NCBI GenBank assembly: GCA_015501055.1
Contig: JADNYV010000918.1
Coordinates: forward strand, 1 to 12,892
Direction: 5' to 3'
From: Mucidula mucida
Lineage: Eukaryota > Basidiomycota > Agaricomycetes > Agaricales > Physalacriaceae
DNA length: 12,892 nucleotides
The position numbers were made by a program, and so were the translations under genes. Every line of letters begins with the position of its first letter. The first letter of the stretch is position 1. Shown in pieces: positions 1 to 8,811 of the stretch. The notes beneath the pieces are model-generated. The model was not told the DNA's origin. It did no database searches and saw nothing but the letters and a program-made list of their open reading frames with translations.

Positions 1-1026
1 GAGAGGTGTTCCATGGCATATCGCGCGCACTGCGTCTGAGGATGGACTGACTGTCTGGATCCTTTTCGTCCATCGCTGCGCGAGTGTCACTGAACATCTC
101 GTGGGATAGGCGGATGATCTTTCATTGGTATTTCTCCCTGCAGGACTATCATCCGTGCGACTTCGCTTCCTAGACGCCACTGCCGGAAGCAGCAAGACTC
201 GCTTGACCTGAATTCGGCGTGCTTGCCTGTGTTTCGCGGCCACGCGACCTTTTGTAGTGGGTCCTCACCTTAAATGACGAGTATAAGCCTGGAATATTCG
301 CAAGGGCTGATAAATTGGACTTCACCTTTATTGAGAACCCGAAAGTCTTGGTCGCCGCGGCACATGGCATAGTCGGTGTTCTTCACCTCAACAACATGGA
401 CGACATTAGCGAAGCTCAGCTTCTTCTTATTAACGGTAAAGGTGTCGAACAATGCTCTGATGTCTGGGGACAAGTGATCAATAACACCGTCGACGAGTTT
501 GACAGGATCGTTCTGGGAGAAAGCCAATTTCAATGATTCTCGATCATGGTCACCCAGAGGATCATATTGATCAAGAAGCTTCAGAACAACGGCATAGAGG
601 GAAACAAGAAAGGATAGAGGCGTCGCTCGTGACCACGATCTTTGACGCTTTTGAGAAGTCCTTCAAGGCCTTCTGGAAGTCGGCGTGGGCAATGATAGGT
701 GGTAAGATGATAGAGCATGATGAATCTGCCTCCCAGTTGGCAGGCGTTTTAAACACCAGTTCCATGAACTTGTCGGCATGCATGAAAACACGATTGTTGC
801 GGAGATCGTGCTCGATGTATGCGTCGTAGTCTGTCCGCTGGTACGGGCCCGTGTCCGTTGGCTTCTTGTCGTCATCGTAGGAAGAGCGTACACCAGAGCC
901 AAAGCCTTGAGGCGTAGTCAGCAACATGGGTCGGGGATTCGCTGAGATATCTGGGCTCGGCGTCTGAGCTCGGTTCTCAGGACCGTCGGCGAGAAAATCC
1001 ATCTCAGAGGAAGGTGATGGAGACAT
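1..1026 (-). CDS. FunK1-type fungal kinase-like protein, N-terminal part (partial, one frame change)
   Basis: The 5' part of a minus-strand gene that leaves the window at position 1. The protein has a Ser/Pro-rich start, then a block with VFMHADKFMELV and PANW, then a block containing FSQNDPVKL, HLSPDI and FANVVHVVEVKNTDYAMC. From memory, this order matches the N-terminal region of basidiomycete FunK1-domain proteins; the kinase core would lie left of the window. I chose ATG 1026 because a TATA box at 1100-1094 would start transcription near 1070, downstream of the alternative ATG at 1077. The frame changes by one base around 595-605: the first frame ends in a stop while the next carries LYAVVLKLLDQYDPLG. 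A 58-bp GT-AG intron could also bridge this, but its ends are poor. Near 300-200 at least one more intron is needed to enter a frame that is open to the edge and includes basic RKRSRTDD. Family assignment moderate; exon model uncertain; it may be a pseudogene. Confidence 0.55.
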
Positions 1027-1093
1027 TGTAAGAAGTAAGAGAGGATGCTGAGGAAGATAGAGAAGATGAAGACCCATGTCGGAAAGTCCTGGC

Positions 1094-1100
1094 TTTTATA
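1094..1100 (-). promoter_or_regulatory. TATA box of the FunK1-like gene
   Basis: TATAAAA on the minus strand, 74 nt from its 5' end to the ATG at 1026. A CCAAT core on the plus strand lies further upstream, within about 1164-1170. The TATA position argues for the 1026 start codon over the one at 1077, which is only about 20 nt away. Confidence 0.6.
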
Positions 1101-1237
1101 GTCCGAGGGGAATGATGGGCGTTTATCTGAGGTTCAACCACACACGTGTACTTTCCATTTTTGACCAATGGTGTCACAACGGTCACAGCTATCACCGAAG
1201 AGGCAGTACAGGTCCCTTGTTCTACGCAATAGTACTT

Positions 1238-1407
1238 TCGGGGGTCTGCCTTGTACTGAACTGCGCCTCATGGTAGTCGTGCGGCATGAGGTTGATTTCG
1301 CGGCTCCTTTAGTTGATTTCGCGGCTCCTTGAGTTGTGTAGCCGCGAAATCAACCTCTTGCCGCATGACTACCATGAGGCGCAATTCAGTACAAGGCAGA
1401 CCCCCGA
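1238..1407. repeat. 68-bp inverted repeat (foldback) with 34-bp spacer
   Basis: The left arm 1238-1305 and right arm 1340-1407 are reverse complements with 65 of 68 positions matching and no gaps. The spacer is 1306-1339. A 19-bp direct repeat beginning GTTGATTTCGCGGCT occurs at 1291-1309 and 1312-1330, so this motif appears twice forward and once inverted. The right arm contains the last 13 codons and the stop of the MYND-finger gene (stop at 1369-1371); the left arm is an inverted copy of that 3' end. RNA reading through the 3' end of the MYND gene would form a long hairpin. I see no terminal features of a known transposon family, so it may be a local inverted duplication or a foldback element. 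Confidence 0.9.
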
Positions 1408-2311
1408 CGTAATATGCTTCCTCCGAGAAGCGAACCACGCCAAGGTCGCCTTTCTCCTCTTACGCACTTCCTCCAGTGAACTCCCAGGACGGTACAGATA
1501 GTCCTGAAGAGGGTGCTCTTTTCCATCCTCGACGCTATCGCAAACCCACTTCTCCAAATCGCATTCGAAGTCGGGCCACAGTGCGTGCTTCGCTAGCGGG
1601 ATAGTCATAGTGATACCTAGGTACGCTGCCTCCAGGCTGGACGGCATCTCATCGTCAATGAACAGCATAAAAGCCGCGCCCTCGTTCAGACGTCTATACA
1701 TAAGCGATTCAGCATTGTTGCTCTTGAAGCGCCCAATGACTTCCTCATCCGATATCACTTGAACTGATTTGACGTGGTGGGCGGGCCGGAGGTATCGAGG
1801 GAAACCAAGGTATCGATGTTGATCGCCAATACGTGTGTTTCTGAGAGAGTCTGATGAGTAGAATTCAAAGCGTCGATGGGGGAACGAAACATACGAGAGC
1901 GATCACCCGGCTGTCCAACATCAAGCGCCCAGTAGACGGGCAGCACAAGCAGTGGGCCCACACCCTTGATCCACGCGCGCAGACTCTTATCGCGCCCGGC
2001 CATACCGTGCTCTCTGGTGATTTCTGATCTCCTCTGATCCCTCTCGCAATCCACCTTATGTTTCTCCCAATAGCCTCTCTGACAGCTCTGACTCTGTGAA
2101 TGGTTTTCTCAAATCGTACTTGATCATCGCACCGAGAACAAAAACATACGCAATACATTGACATTCGGCAGCGACTGCACGTCTGTAATCTCGTCCCGTC
2201 CGGAAGACACATCGCACATCGCTGTGGTGCCAGTTCTTTATGCATCCGGAACAAGTGCTTCTGACAGCCGCAGCATCCTGACTTTAGTGGGTTGGAAGGT
2301 CTTGTCGCCAT
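1369..2311 (-). CDS. MYND zinc-finger protein, two exons, probable internal frameshift
   Basis: Exon 1 is 2311-2150 (54 codons) and exon 2 starts at 2093. Splicing the 56-bp intron 2149-2094 (GTATGT...CACAG) completes a full MYND finger: C32-x2-C35-x9-C45-x2-C48-x5-C54-x3-C58-x7-H66-x3-C70, including YC, CQ and W63. MYND fingers bind zinc and usually mediate protein-protein contacts. After the finger come a basic segment and a helical region, WIKGVGPLLVLPVYWALDVG, then HVLAINIDTLVSL, which resembles uncharacterised fungal MYND proteins. In the GC-rich run at about 1790-1779 the frame ends within a few codons, while the next frame reads HHVKSVQVISDEEVIGRF and continues to the stop at 1369. No GT-AG pair repairs this, so it is a one-base frameshift or a sequence error. 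Corrected length would be about 295 residues. The last 13 codons lie inside a large inverted repeat. Function beyond MYND unknown. Confidence 0.8.
2094..2149 (-). other. Intron of the MYND gene
   Basis: 56 bp, donor GTATGT and acceptor ACAG on the minus strand, phase 0. It is supported because its removal joins the fifth zinc ligand (C54) to S-Q-S-C-Q and restores exact MYND spacing. Confidence 0.9.
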
Positions 2312-2320
2312 CGTTGTCGT

Positions 2321-2338
2321 TCAAAGAAAGTCGTCCAT
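2321..2338 (-). other. Possible uORF upstream of the MYND gene
   Basis: A five-codon ORF (MDDFL, then TGA) begins at an ATG in good context (CCATGG) and ends 9 nt before the MYND gene's ATG at 2311. Whether it is in the transcript depends on an unmapped transcription start; I see no clear TATA box for this gene. Confidence 0.35.
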
Positions 2339-2339
2339 G

Positions 2340-3315
2340 GGACTAAGGGTCGTCGTTCACAGGGAATAACAACCGCGAGCCATCAACAGGAAGCACAAGA
2401 CGTCGGACCAGAGGAACACCATCGATGATTATCGATCATCAACAACCCCCGCCTGAAGAACCGCCTGGCCACTCCATAATGTCAGGGAGAAAGGGTCAGA
2501 GCTGTGGGTACGATGGAGGGTTGGTACCCAATTTGTATAGAATTCGTGTAGTAAGGACAAGGAAGGATGCCTCCATCTGCCATCTGAAAGACAGAAGCAG
2601 GTCCTTGTTCCCGTTAGCTGGCTATCTCTGACTGTAAGACCTGCAGTCAAAGACATTGTAATCCGTGGTGGCGCGAAAGTTGTATGCCTCCTTTGGCCCT
2701 CATAATCACGTCCAAGCTTCCGTGGCTGTAGAGAGCGCACTGTAAGCTGTATTGCGCCAGACCCGTTGGACTGGGGTTCCTGACTGCCTGACTGCACGCG
2801 AAGGATAATAGCAGATTGTGGCTGTGCTACCTCACGCTCGACTCCCCTTCAAGTTCTACCCATGTCTCCGGACCTTATAATCTTGCTCGGCGCCTCTAGA
2901 GTCTTAGGTAGATGGATGTTTTCAGTGACGCCCAACTTTGGTATTATGTCGCCGCCAATAACATTTCATAGCGCGACTGCAGCAGGAAGCGCCGTCAGCC
3001 TCTAAAGGGCACGAGCAGGATATGCCATAGGCTTACATCCGGATTTCTCCAACACCGCCAGGTGGTAGTTATTTTCCTGTATCGACATCATTCGACGACT
3101 CTTCGCATTCTAGTATGATAACCCGGCGAACAGAAAAACAGTCCTTACACGCCGTGTTGTCGACGTGACATAATCCTCGCCTGCTGTCATTTGTAGGCAA
3201 GCGAGGACACTCTACTCACCGCTACTGAGATACAGTACTGACGGTTTCGGTGAGCTCACAGCGTTGGCTTCTACGATATGATGAACATGCCATTAGCTAG
3301 GTGGAAAGCGAGGTC
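2340..3315. other. Gene-poor stretch
   Basis: I find no supportable gene in about 970 bp. Open frames here are short and low in recognisable motifs; the longest, 122 codons on the minus strand at 2797-2429, shows no domain. The one local structure is an imperfect hairpin at 3174-3207, with a TCCTCGC/GCGAGGA outer stem and a CCTGC/GTAGG inner stem. It could be decayed coding sequence. Confidence 0.5.
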
Positions 3316-3810
3316 TCAGAAACAACCAGCGCGTTCATGTTGGATCTTTTCCAAGCAACGTCTACTCGAACAGCACCAGGTGTCGCCGAAACGTAGATGT
3401 ATACGCAGAAAGAAGGCGACGTAACATATCCAAGGAATCAACATTCGGTCCAAGTGACATGGCATCCCCTCATTGGAGAAGGTGAAATACTGCCCGGGAA
3501 GCCGCGATCTCTCTTGTACTCGTAAAGCCGCAGGTCGCCGTATCGCATCGTAATTTGATAGCGCACGCTCAACGTTGCCATGGTGCGTAGAGCGGTGTGA
3601 GAGGAACGTGTATAGAATGTACGCATCCTGCAGTACAGACCCAGTATCAGTAGCGTTCGGTGTCCTGATAAAGAACGAGACCAACCTCCATGGCTTGCCC
3701 GGCACCTGAACCTTGATGTGGGACATTCGTGTGAGCCTGTAGTATCGTGTCAATACCACAGCGGTCGAGAATCACAGGTCTCCCCGGCTTCCTACATCAG
3801 CCCATTCCAG
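3316..3810 (-). pseudogene. 3' remnant of an FAD-dependent monooxygenase (salicylate-hydroxylase type)
   Basis: The minus strand reads AHTNVPHQGSGAGQAME, then a 58-bp intron (3685-3628; GTTGGT, TACTGAT branch, CTGCAG), then DAYILYTFLSHRST. Joined, this gives the FAD-binding motif PHQGSGAGQAMEDAYIL of class A flavoprotein monooxygenases, followed by the usual helix NVERALSNYDAIRRPAALRV and QERSRLPGQYF. Such enzymes hydroxylate aromatic or related substrates using NAD(P)H and FAD. Just upstream, GRPVIL resembles the strand before the usual GDAAH, but the GD-H part is not clean. I cannot find the N-terminal Rossmann GxGxxG region or substrate-binding exons upstream, up to about 4560. The tail after about 3470 does not look like the family, and the frame closes at 3316. 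I call it a 5'-truncated, decaying gene. Family call strong; pseudogene call moderate, since unusual upstream introns could hide exons. Confidence 0.7.
3628..3685 (-). other. Intron in the FAD monooxygenase remnant
   Basis: 58 bp, donor GTTGGT, branch-like TACTGAT, acceptor CTGCAG, phase 0. It splits the conserved GQAME-DAYIL motif exactly, and both sides are in the right frame. Confidence 0.85.
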
Positions 3811-5013
3811 TACGCGTTATCCTTCGGCGTCGAACCAAATGTAGAAGAGTAGTCACAGATCTTTCTAAATATCATAGGATTAACGGATTTGACGGAATAC
3901 AGGAATCAGAAGGCTGAACGACGCTTCGGAATGTGTACGAATAATAGAAGAAAAAACATCCTATGAAACACAACCTAAGAAAAAGAATGCCATTAGTGAT
4001 TTTCGAAACGTTATGACAGCGTGAACATACCAAAGCTTACGCTCTCCAAGCCACAAGTCCAAGTCTCGTCACTCTCCCATTAGTCGACCCGTCCCCACAA
4101 CCGTCCTTCCCGCGGCTTAGGCAAGGGCCTGGCAGCTCTTACGACCTGACCATCACCAGACATCCTCGTCGCCTGATTTCAGCCGCCCGATCCCCGCCCA
4201 GAACGTAGTCTCTGTGAATGGACGGTGTTTAAGCAATCTCTATAACGCATCGAATCGGAGAGGACATCACCAAAGGGAAGTTAAAGGCTTCTCGAATCTG
4301 CCGCGCGTCGTTGACTGCAGTGTTCATGCCCGCACACATACACAGAAAACGCAGATACACGTTACTGTGATATGCAGTATTTGGCGAAGCAAGCTCTTCG
4401 CCTAGGTGCTCTTCGATTCAATGTGACTAGCTAGGAAGGGCTAGCGTGATCGAGCTGGCTTTGGTGCGCCTATGAAAAGGGCGGCAAAACCGACTGTAAC
4501 ACTATGGGGTGACGCGTCAAGGTTGACAAAGATCGGCATTAAGGGACCTGGCATGGCTAGCATCCCTAACGACACCACTGGCAATCAACGCCGGTGTCGC
4601 CGCTCACTCTCCGCCTAGAATCGGCTTCAAAATCCGAAGCAGCGCGCCGATGATGCATGTGGTTCAAGGCCGAAATTGCGCTCCAACATAGAGAAGCATT
4701 TCGAAAGAAAGAATGACACCATGTCGCATGGGAAGGGAGGAGTGAGAGCGCATCATGGGGCTTGTTTCCCACAAGTGGGACCGCATAGTTGTACACTGTT
4801 TATTTTGCGCGCTAAACGATGATAGATGAGACGGCGATATAACAAACCAACAGAAGAATAGACGAACATGAGATGGACGGACAGTGCACAACCACCTTCT
4901 CATATGTTTTATAGGTCACAGCGGAGCAGTTTGCAGACGAACAAAGCAAGGAAACGGTGGGTAGTGCAACAGGAAGATTTCGAAGGTCGTGATAGTAAAG
5001 ACATATCGATAAA
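3811..5013. other. Gene-poor stretch
   Basis: About 1.2 kb with no supportable gene on either strand. Open frames are at most about 80 codons and carry no motif I recognise. A perfect 7-bp hairpin (GGCGAAG/CTTCGCC, loop of 6) lies at 4383-4402. Upstream exons of the monooxygenase remnant would be expected here but are not visible. Confidence 0.5.
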
Positions 5014-5809
5014 TCAAGACGACAACCACTTTATCGTCCCCAAATCTGGCACACACCCCTTCTCGCGCAGATAGTTAATGATATCCCTGGCGTCCATCTT
5101 TATCGCGACCTTGAGCAGCTCCGGATACTCGCTAGGCTGCATCCTATCCGGAATCCGGCGCCTCTTTGACGAAGACGACTTTTGCTGTGGCTCGATGAGC
5201 ATCCGCACCAAACCAAGGTCCTTCTTGCGTATGGCGACAATGATCGCTATGGCATCCTTGGCAGCAGGATTCGCGCCCAATTCAAGAAGGTAGCGTATGA
5301 GAGGAATGAACGAGGCGTGTACGGCCATCGTTAATGCGAATCCGTTATGGGCGTTCACGTTGAGAGGGGGAATGCCTGGCTTGGCCTCGATTAGGCGCAG
5401 AAATGGCAAGGGCTCATCAGCGTCCGAGCGAGGTCGCCTACGAGCTTCTAGCCGTCGGAAGATATGCTTTGGGAGTTCCGTAGTTTTATGCAGATTCGTG
5501 GCGGAAGCACATCGGGTGCATATGATGGCGAGGACTGGGGGTGTGCAGAGGCGGTATCTGAGTACCTTGGAATATAGATTGGGTGGCCAGTCAACCGGGT
5601 CTGTGATGATTCGACGTGTCAAGTACTGCGCGCGAAATGAGTTGGGGCTGGAGTCGAATACGTTTTTTAGATAATGCGATGTTGATGGAAGGTGTTCGGA
5701 TAGGGCGAGTAACTGTACGCAGTATAACAGCTATCAACACGGTCAGCTACAGCCTTCAAGGGAAATGCCTACGCACCTCGACGGGTAAGTATTCCAAACC
5801 CAGGGCCAT
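5014..5809 (-). CDS. Ankyrin-repeat protein with F-box-like N-terminus, two exons
   Basis: Exon 1 is 5809-5777 (11 codons), the intron is 5776-5731 (46 bp; GTGCGT, branch GCTGAC, acceptor ATAG), and exon 2 is 5730-5014. The product is 249 residues. The splice joins EYLPVE to LLYCVQLLALSEHLP, an F-box-like LPxELL helix, although no full F-box follows. Residues about 50-75 contain a conserved-looking RYRLCTPPVLAIICTRC. Ankyrin-type helices follow: NAHNGFALTMAVHASFIPLIRYLLELGANP would be repeat 1 (about 138-168). A second repeat with KDLGLVRMLIE lies at about 169-191. A basic SSKRRRIPDR stretch follows, then a third repeat, KVAIKMDARDIINYLREKG, at about 217-237. Ankyrin repeats are protein-binding scaffolds; the partner is unknown. 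Similar small ankyrin proteins are, as I recall, common in Agaricomycetes. It is transcribed divergently from the plus-strand gene at 6269. No frame damage seen. Confidence 0.85.
5731..5776 (-). other. Intron of the ankyrin gene
   Basis: 46 bp, GTGCGT donor, GCTGAC branch 18 nt from the ATAG acceptor, phase 0. The exon-2 frame has stops within this stretch, so the intron is needed to reach the ATG at 5809. Confidence 0.8.
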
Positions 5810-6268
5810 TTAGATGTCTCTGTCATCCACCAGATCGAACTGCGCGGGCTGCCGTCGCGATAGACGCTGAATTTCAAGCGCAAAATTCTTGCGAATACGT
5901 GTCAATATTCATGTAGAATTGTAGGAACGCGCTTACTTTTCCTCTTCCCGCTTGATGACAGATTCTACTACAACTTTCAACTGTCAAAGGTTGGAAACAG
6001 TGCATACGAGCGAGGACCTTGGTGGGTGGCTGTAGGACGACGAGCTCGGGGGCAACAAGCCTGCGAGCAGACTGTGGCGGTAGCAGACAAAAGAGGTGCC
6101 GCGGATCGCCCGAATCGGCGCACGGTCTCATCGGCCCGACGTCCCGGTCTGCTGTACCTGAGTGCACCAGAACAATAAATCTGATGGGGCACTGCATTTA
6201 TAAAGTCCTCGACGCCTTTGTTTCGCACCTTGACCTCTGCATCTCGGACGACCTGCAACCAACCGCAA
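5810..6268. other. Divergent intergenic region
   Basis: About 460 bp between the ankyrin gene (minus) and gene A (plus), so it should carry both promoters. A TATA box is visible for gene A only. Overlapping open frames on both strands at 5874-6516 show no domain and are disregarded. Confidence 0.5.
6199..6204 (+). promoter_or_regulatory. TATA box of gene A
   Basis: TATAAA (followed by G) lies 70 nt upstream of the ATG at 6269. The in-frame ATG at 6218 is only 14 nt past it and would sit upstream of a normal transcription start, so 6269 is the better start. Confidence 0.6.
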
Positions 6269-8388
6269 ATGCTTCATCTGCTGTCTGGCAGTCTTCCTCT
6301 CCGGCTTCCTGGCATCAGCCACAGAACCTGGGTCGGTGTCCATGCTGTAGGACTTCGTCTGTTTCCATCATTGTCGAACCACTTTACGCCACTGCTGCCG
6401 TTCCTCGCCATCTACGCTGCCAGGAGGGCACAAGCAGCCGCCACCGCTCGACGAATAAACGTCGTCGTTCAACAGTCATCCCAGCGAAAGCTGTTAGCGC
6501 CACCCCCGACTGCTAGTCAAAGTCGCGCAGCCATAACCAATGCCTCTTCCACATCATCCACCACGAGCCACGCTTCCTTCCCTTCACGAGCATCCTCAGT
6601 CTCCGCCTCATCGATCGCATCTTCCCCACCTGTTCCTGTCATCGGCGACTACAATCTGGATGCACTTCGTGATAGCAACTCCCAATCTACGGCACCTACA
6701 TGCGACGTCTCCAGCATAGAACAACGCAACGTCGATATGACGGATTCGCCTCTTCCTTGGCCGCCTCTACATCGTCAATGCCCTATCTTGCCCACTCCCT
6801 CGAGTCATCCACCCGGACTTCTTGATCCTAGAGCACGAGCACGTCACCTTCCAGGGCATTCTGGCGAAATCGGAACGGCACACTCTTTGGCCTTGCGATA
6901 TGGCATTTTTGGAAATGCTGCCACTTCAGCCTGCTCGACGTCTAACACACCAATCCCGGAGCTCTACCTCGCGCATTTTAATAATGTCCCGCCAGCGATT
7001 ACGCGCCATGTCGAATTATCACAATCAACTTCCGACCCAACGTCTCATGATGTGGCTAAAGACGCTTCACCCCTTCCTTGGCCGCCTCTTCTACATCACA
7101 ATAACGTACCCACTTCTCCGACTCGTCGTACGCCGTCTCATCCCCAAGGTCTGCCTCCTTCCAGAGAACGAGCTCGCCCAAATGCATCATTGGAAACCGC
7201 AGAGTCTCTAGCTTTGCGATATCGCATTATACGCAGATCCGCGGCTTCATCGACATCTTTCTCTTTTGCTCGAGGTCCACTTGCACGTTATGTCGACTTC
7301 GCTGCTTCCACCATCAACCCGCGTACCCACAATTCACCACTTCCATGGCCGCCTCGTCGACACCATGCTCGTCCGTCGCATCCACCTGGACTCCCTTATC
7401 CCACCAAGCGAGCTCTTCCTACGATTCATGAGCGTCCTCGTTGTCCAACAGACGAAGTCCAAACTGCAGAGTCTTTAGCCTTGCGATATGGCATACTGCC
7501 ATCCAGCACGGGAAATGCTCCTCTTCTCAGCGCTAACGCCGAGCCTTCAGGAATCGCACACATCTTGAAACCGACACATCGTCAGGAGGCTCGCACTGAA
7601 GCGACTGAAGTGAATGCAATCGTCCATTGGATTACGACAATGATTATTCGTACCTGCTATGGTCCTAGTCTCTTGTACGTTCCCCTTCTTCTTCTTCTCC
7701 TTCTTCTTTGTCAAGTACTAACCCTGTCCACTGTTAGCACCGACATATCCCAAGTGGTGCGCGACTACGTCACCTGGAACCGTCAACAACCCGACGTCCT
7801 CGTCCAAAGCCTCTACTTCACACTCTCATACCTCCAGAATGTTCACGGCGCCGACCTCAGACCTGTCGTTGGATCCGACGTTACGCATCCCTGTCACCGA
7901 TCCTACCTACAACGAATCCGGTGTATATTGATGTGGTCCGCGTTCTACGCCTACACGCATTCTTGTTGGATCGGGACAATTGGGGTACAAGAAAAGTACG
8001 CCTTCCAAATGCCTACCTTCATTGTGTTCAATCCTAACTTGTCGGCACTAGACAAGCCCTCCTCGACCTCCCTCCCTCCCTCATCCTCCCCCTCGAATCT
8101 GGGTTTATCCGGATATTCGGGGAACTGGAGCCTGACTCTTGGTGCGATATCGCGAACCTATTCTGTCGTGGAACGGAGGATCCGAATGTCACCGGGTTCT
8201 TGTATCGCGTGTGGCACGATTTCGCGGGAAAGGCGTGCCTGCTGGAGAAGGCGTATGTTCAGCGCGCGTATGACAGGTGGGTAGTAGTGTCAGCTGGGGT
8301 TGAGTGTCCTAGACCGCGGGCTCCTGGGTTGACGGGTCTATCACATTTGGGATCTATACAGGTGTTTCGGTCGAATGAACGATTTTAG
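6269..8388 (+). CDS. Gene A: cyclin-box-like protein with triple repeat N-terminus
   Basis: Exons 6269-7674, 7738-7995 and 8052-8388 give 666 residues without stops. Introns are 63 bp (GTACGT, TACTAAC, TTAG) and 56 bp (GTACGC, CCTAAC, CTAG), both phase 2. Residues 1-440 are low-complexity Ser/Pro/Ala/Arg with three 54-residue repeats starting SPLPWPP and ending SLALRYGI or SLALRYRI (160-213, 267-320, 356-409). The C-terminal part has IVHWITTMIIRTCYG, then VVRDYVTWNRQQPDVLVQSL, YFTLSYLQNV, then RIRCILMWSAFYAY, and after intron 2 LEPDSWCDIANLF. This follows the order and intron positions of genes B and C and loosely recalls a Pcl-type cyclin box. If so, it would bind a cyclin-dependent kinase; this is inference. 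A weak third intron (8277-8361, GTGGGT...ATACAG) would change the C-terminus. Other frames in exon 1 are also open because of composition. Product not recognised. Confidence 0.75.
6746..7495 (+). repeat. Three 162-bp (54-residue) coding repeats in gene A
   Basis: The units are at 6746-6907, 7067-7228 and 7334-7495, separated by 159 and 105 bp. Each starts SPLPWPP, contains HPPGL or HPQGL followed by basic residues, and ends with ESLALRYGI or a near variant (HSLALRYGI, ESLALRYRI). All are exactly 54 codons although the internal HPPGL motif sits at different offsets. DNA identity is high only at the ends (for example CTTCCTTGGCCGCCTCT in copies 1 and 2), which suggests old duplications with conserved end motifs. 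Confidence 0.85.
7675..7737 (+). other. Gene A intron 1
   Basis: 63 bp, GTACGT donor, perfect TACTAAC branch at 7717-7723, TTAG acceptor, phase 2. It contains a CTT-repeat pyrimidine tract. Because the length is a multiple of 3 and it has no stop, retention would add 21 residues, mostly leucine-rich. Confidence 0.9.
7996..8051 (+). other. Gene A intron 2
   Basis: 56 bp, GTACGC donor, CCTAAC branch, CACTAG acceptor, phase 2. It joins VQEK to QALLDL, which matches the exon 2/3 joint of genes B and C. Without it the frame continues only to a stop at 8284 in unrelated sequence. Confidence 0.8.
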
Positions 8389-8811
8389 TTTTAGTTTGAT
8401 TGTTTTTTTGAACGTGATGTACATCTTACTTTGGGTTACTTTCAAAGATACGATGATCTTCTCTGCTTTTCTATCGTTGACTTGAATACTAGCTATCAAA
8501 GGCCATCGACTTCTTCGTTTCCTACGACCACCATGTCCAGCATCTTCGGCACCTCCCACTCGTCCTCTCTCGTAGAGCGTAAGTATTTGATGACGTGGCC
8601 AAAGCGTAACACGACCCTGTAGTTACTAGTGGCACATTGTCCGGATTTGACACACAGTCCACAATCCACAGTCCACACCTCGCCGTGGTGGACGCCCCCC
8701 TGCTTTCATTGTCGTTGTATGGCTTTAACATCGAACAATGGTGCGCGTATATAAGACTACTGGCTCTTTCACTTAGAGCACAACACGTTTTATTCCTCTG
8801 CACTGACAAAA
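8389..8811. other. Intergenic region between genes A and B
   Basis: About 420 bp. It holds the 3' flank of gene A and the promoter of gene B. An ATG in good context at 8533 opens 16 codons ending at a GTAAGT donor at about 8580, but I find no downstream exon that fits, so I do not call a gene. Confidence 0.5.
8748..8754 (+). promoter_or_regulatory. TATA box of gene B
   Basis: TATATAA lies 64 nt upstream of the ATG at 8812, which itself has a good context (CAAAAATGGCC). Confidence 0.7.

Noticed and set aside
571..1077. Start of the FunK1-like protein at ATG 1077
   Set aside because: The TATA box at 1100-1094 is only about 20 nt upstream, so transcripts should start after this ATG; 1026 fits better.
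1865..2149. Unspliced reading of the MYND gene through position 2149, giving a 148-residue protein
   Set aside because: It destroys the second half of the MYND finger, while the GTATGT...CACAG intron restores every zinc ligand.
3174..3207. Imperfect hairpin as a possible structured RNA or tRNA
   Set aside because: It has no tRNA arms or conserved T-loop, and is too short and isolated to call.
6822..7478. Long plus-strand open frames overlapping gene A exon 1
   Set aside because: They lack the repeats and splice sites and arise from the Ser/Pro/Arg-rich composition of gene A.
7735..8000. Apparent frameshifts in gene A exon 2, since the other two frames read DLSLDPTLRIPVTDPTYNESGVY and YIDVVRVLRLHAFLLDRDNW
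   Set aside because: Only the original frame meets the intron-2 donor in phase 2, as in genes B and C, and gives VQEK joined to QALLDL. The other frames are compositional shadows.
8533..8625. A short coding start (MSSIFGTSHSSS...) followed by a GTAAGT donor, as if the first exon of another gene
   Set aside because: No downstream exon with a matching phase or a family motif is visible before the gene B promoter. It could be a remnant but is not supportable.
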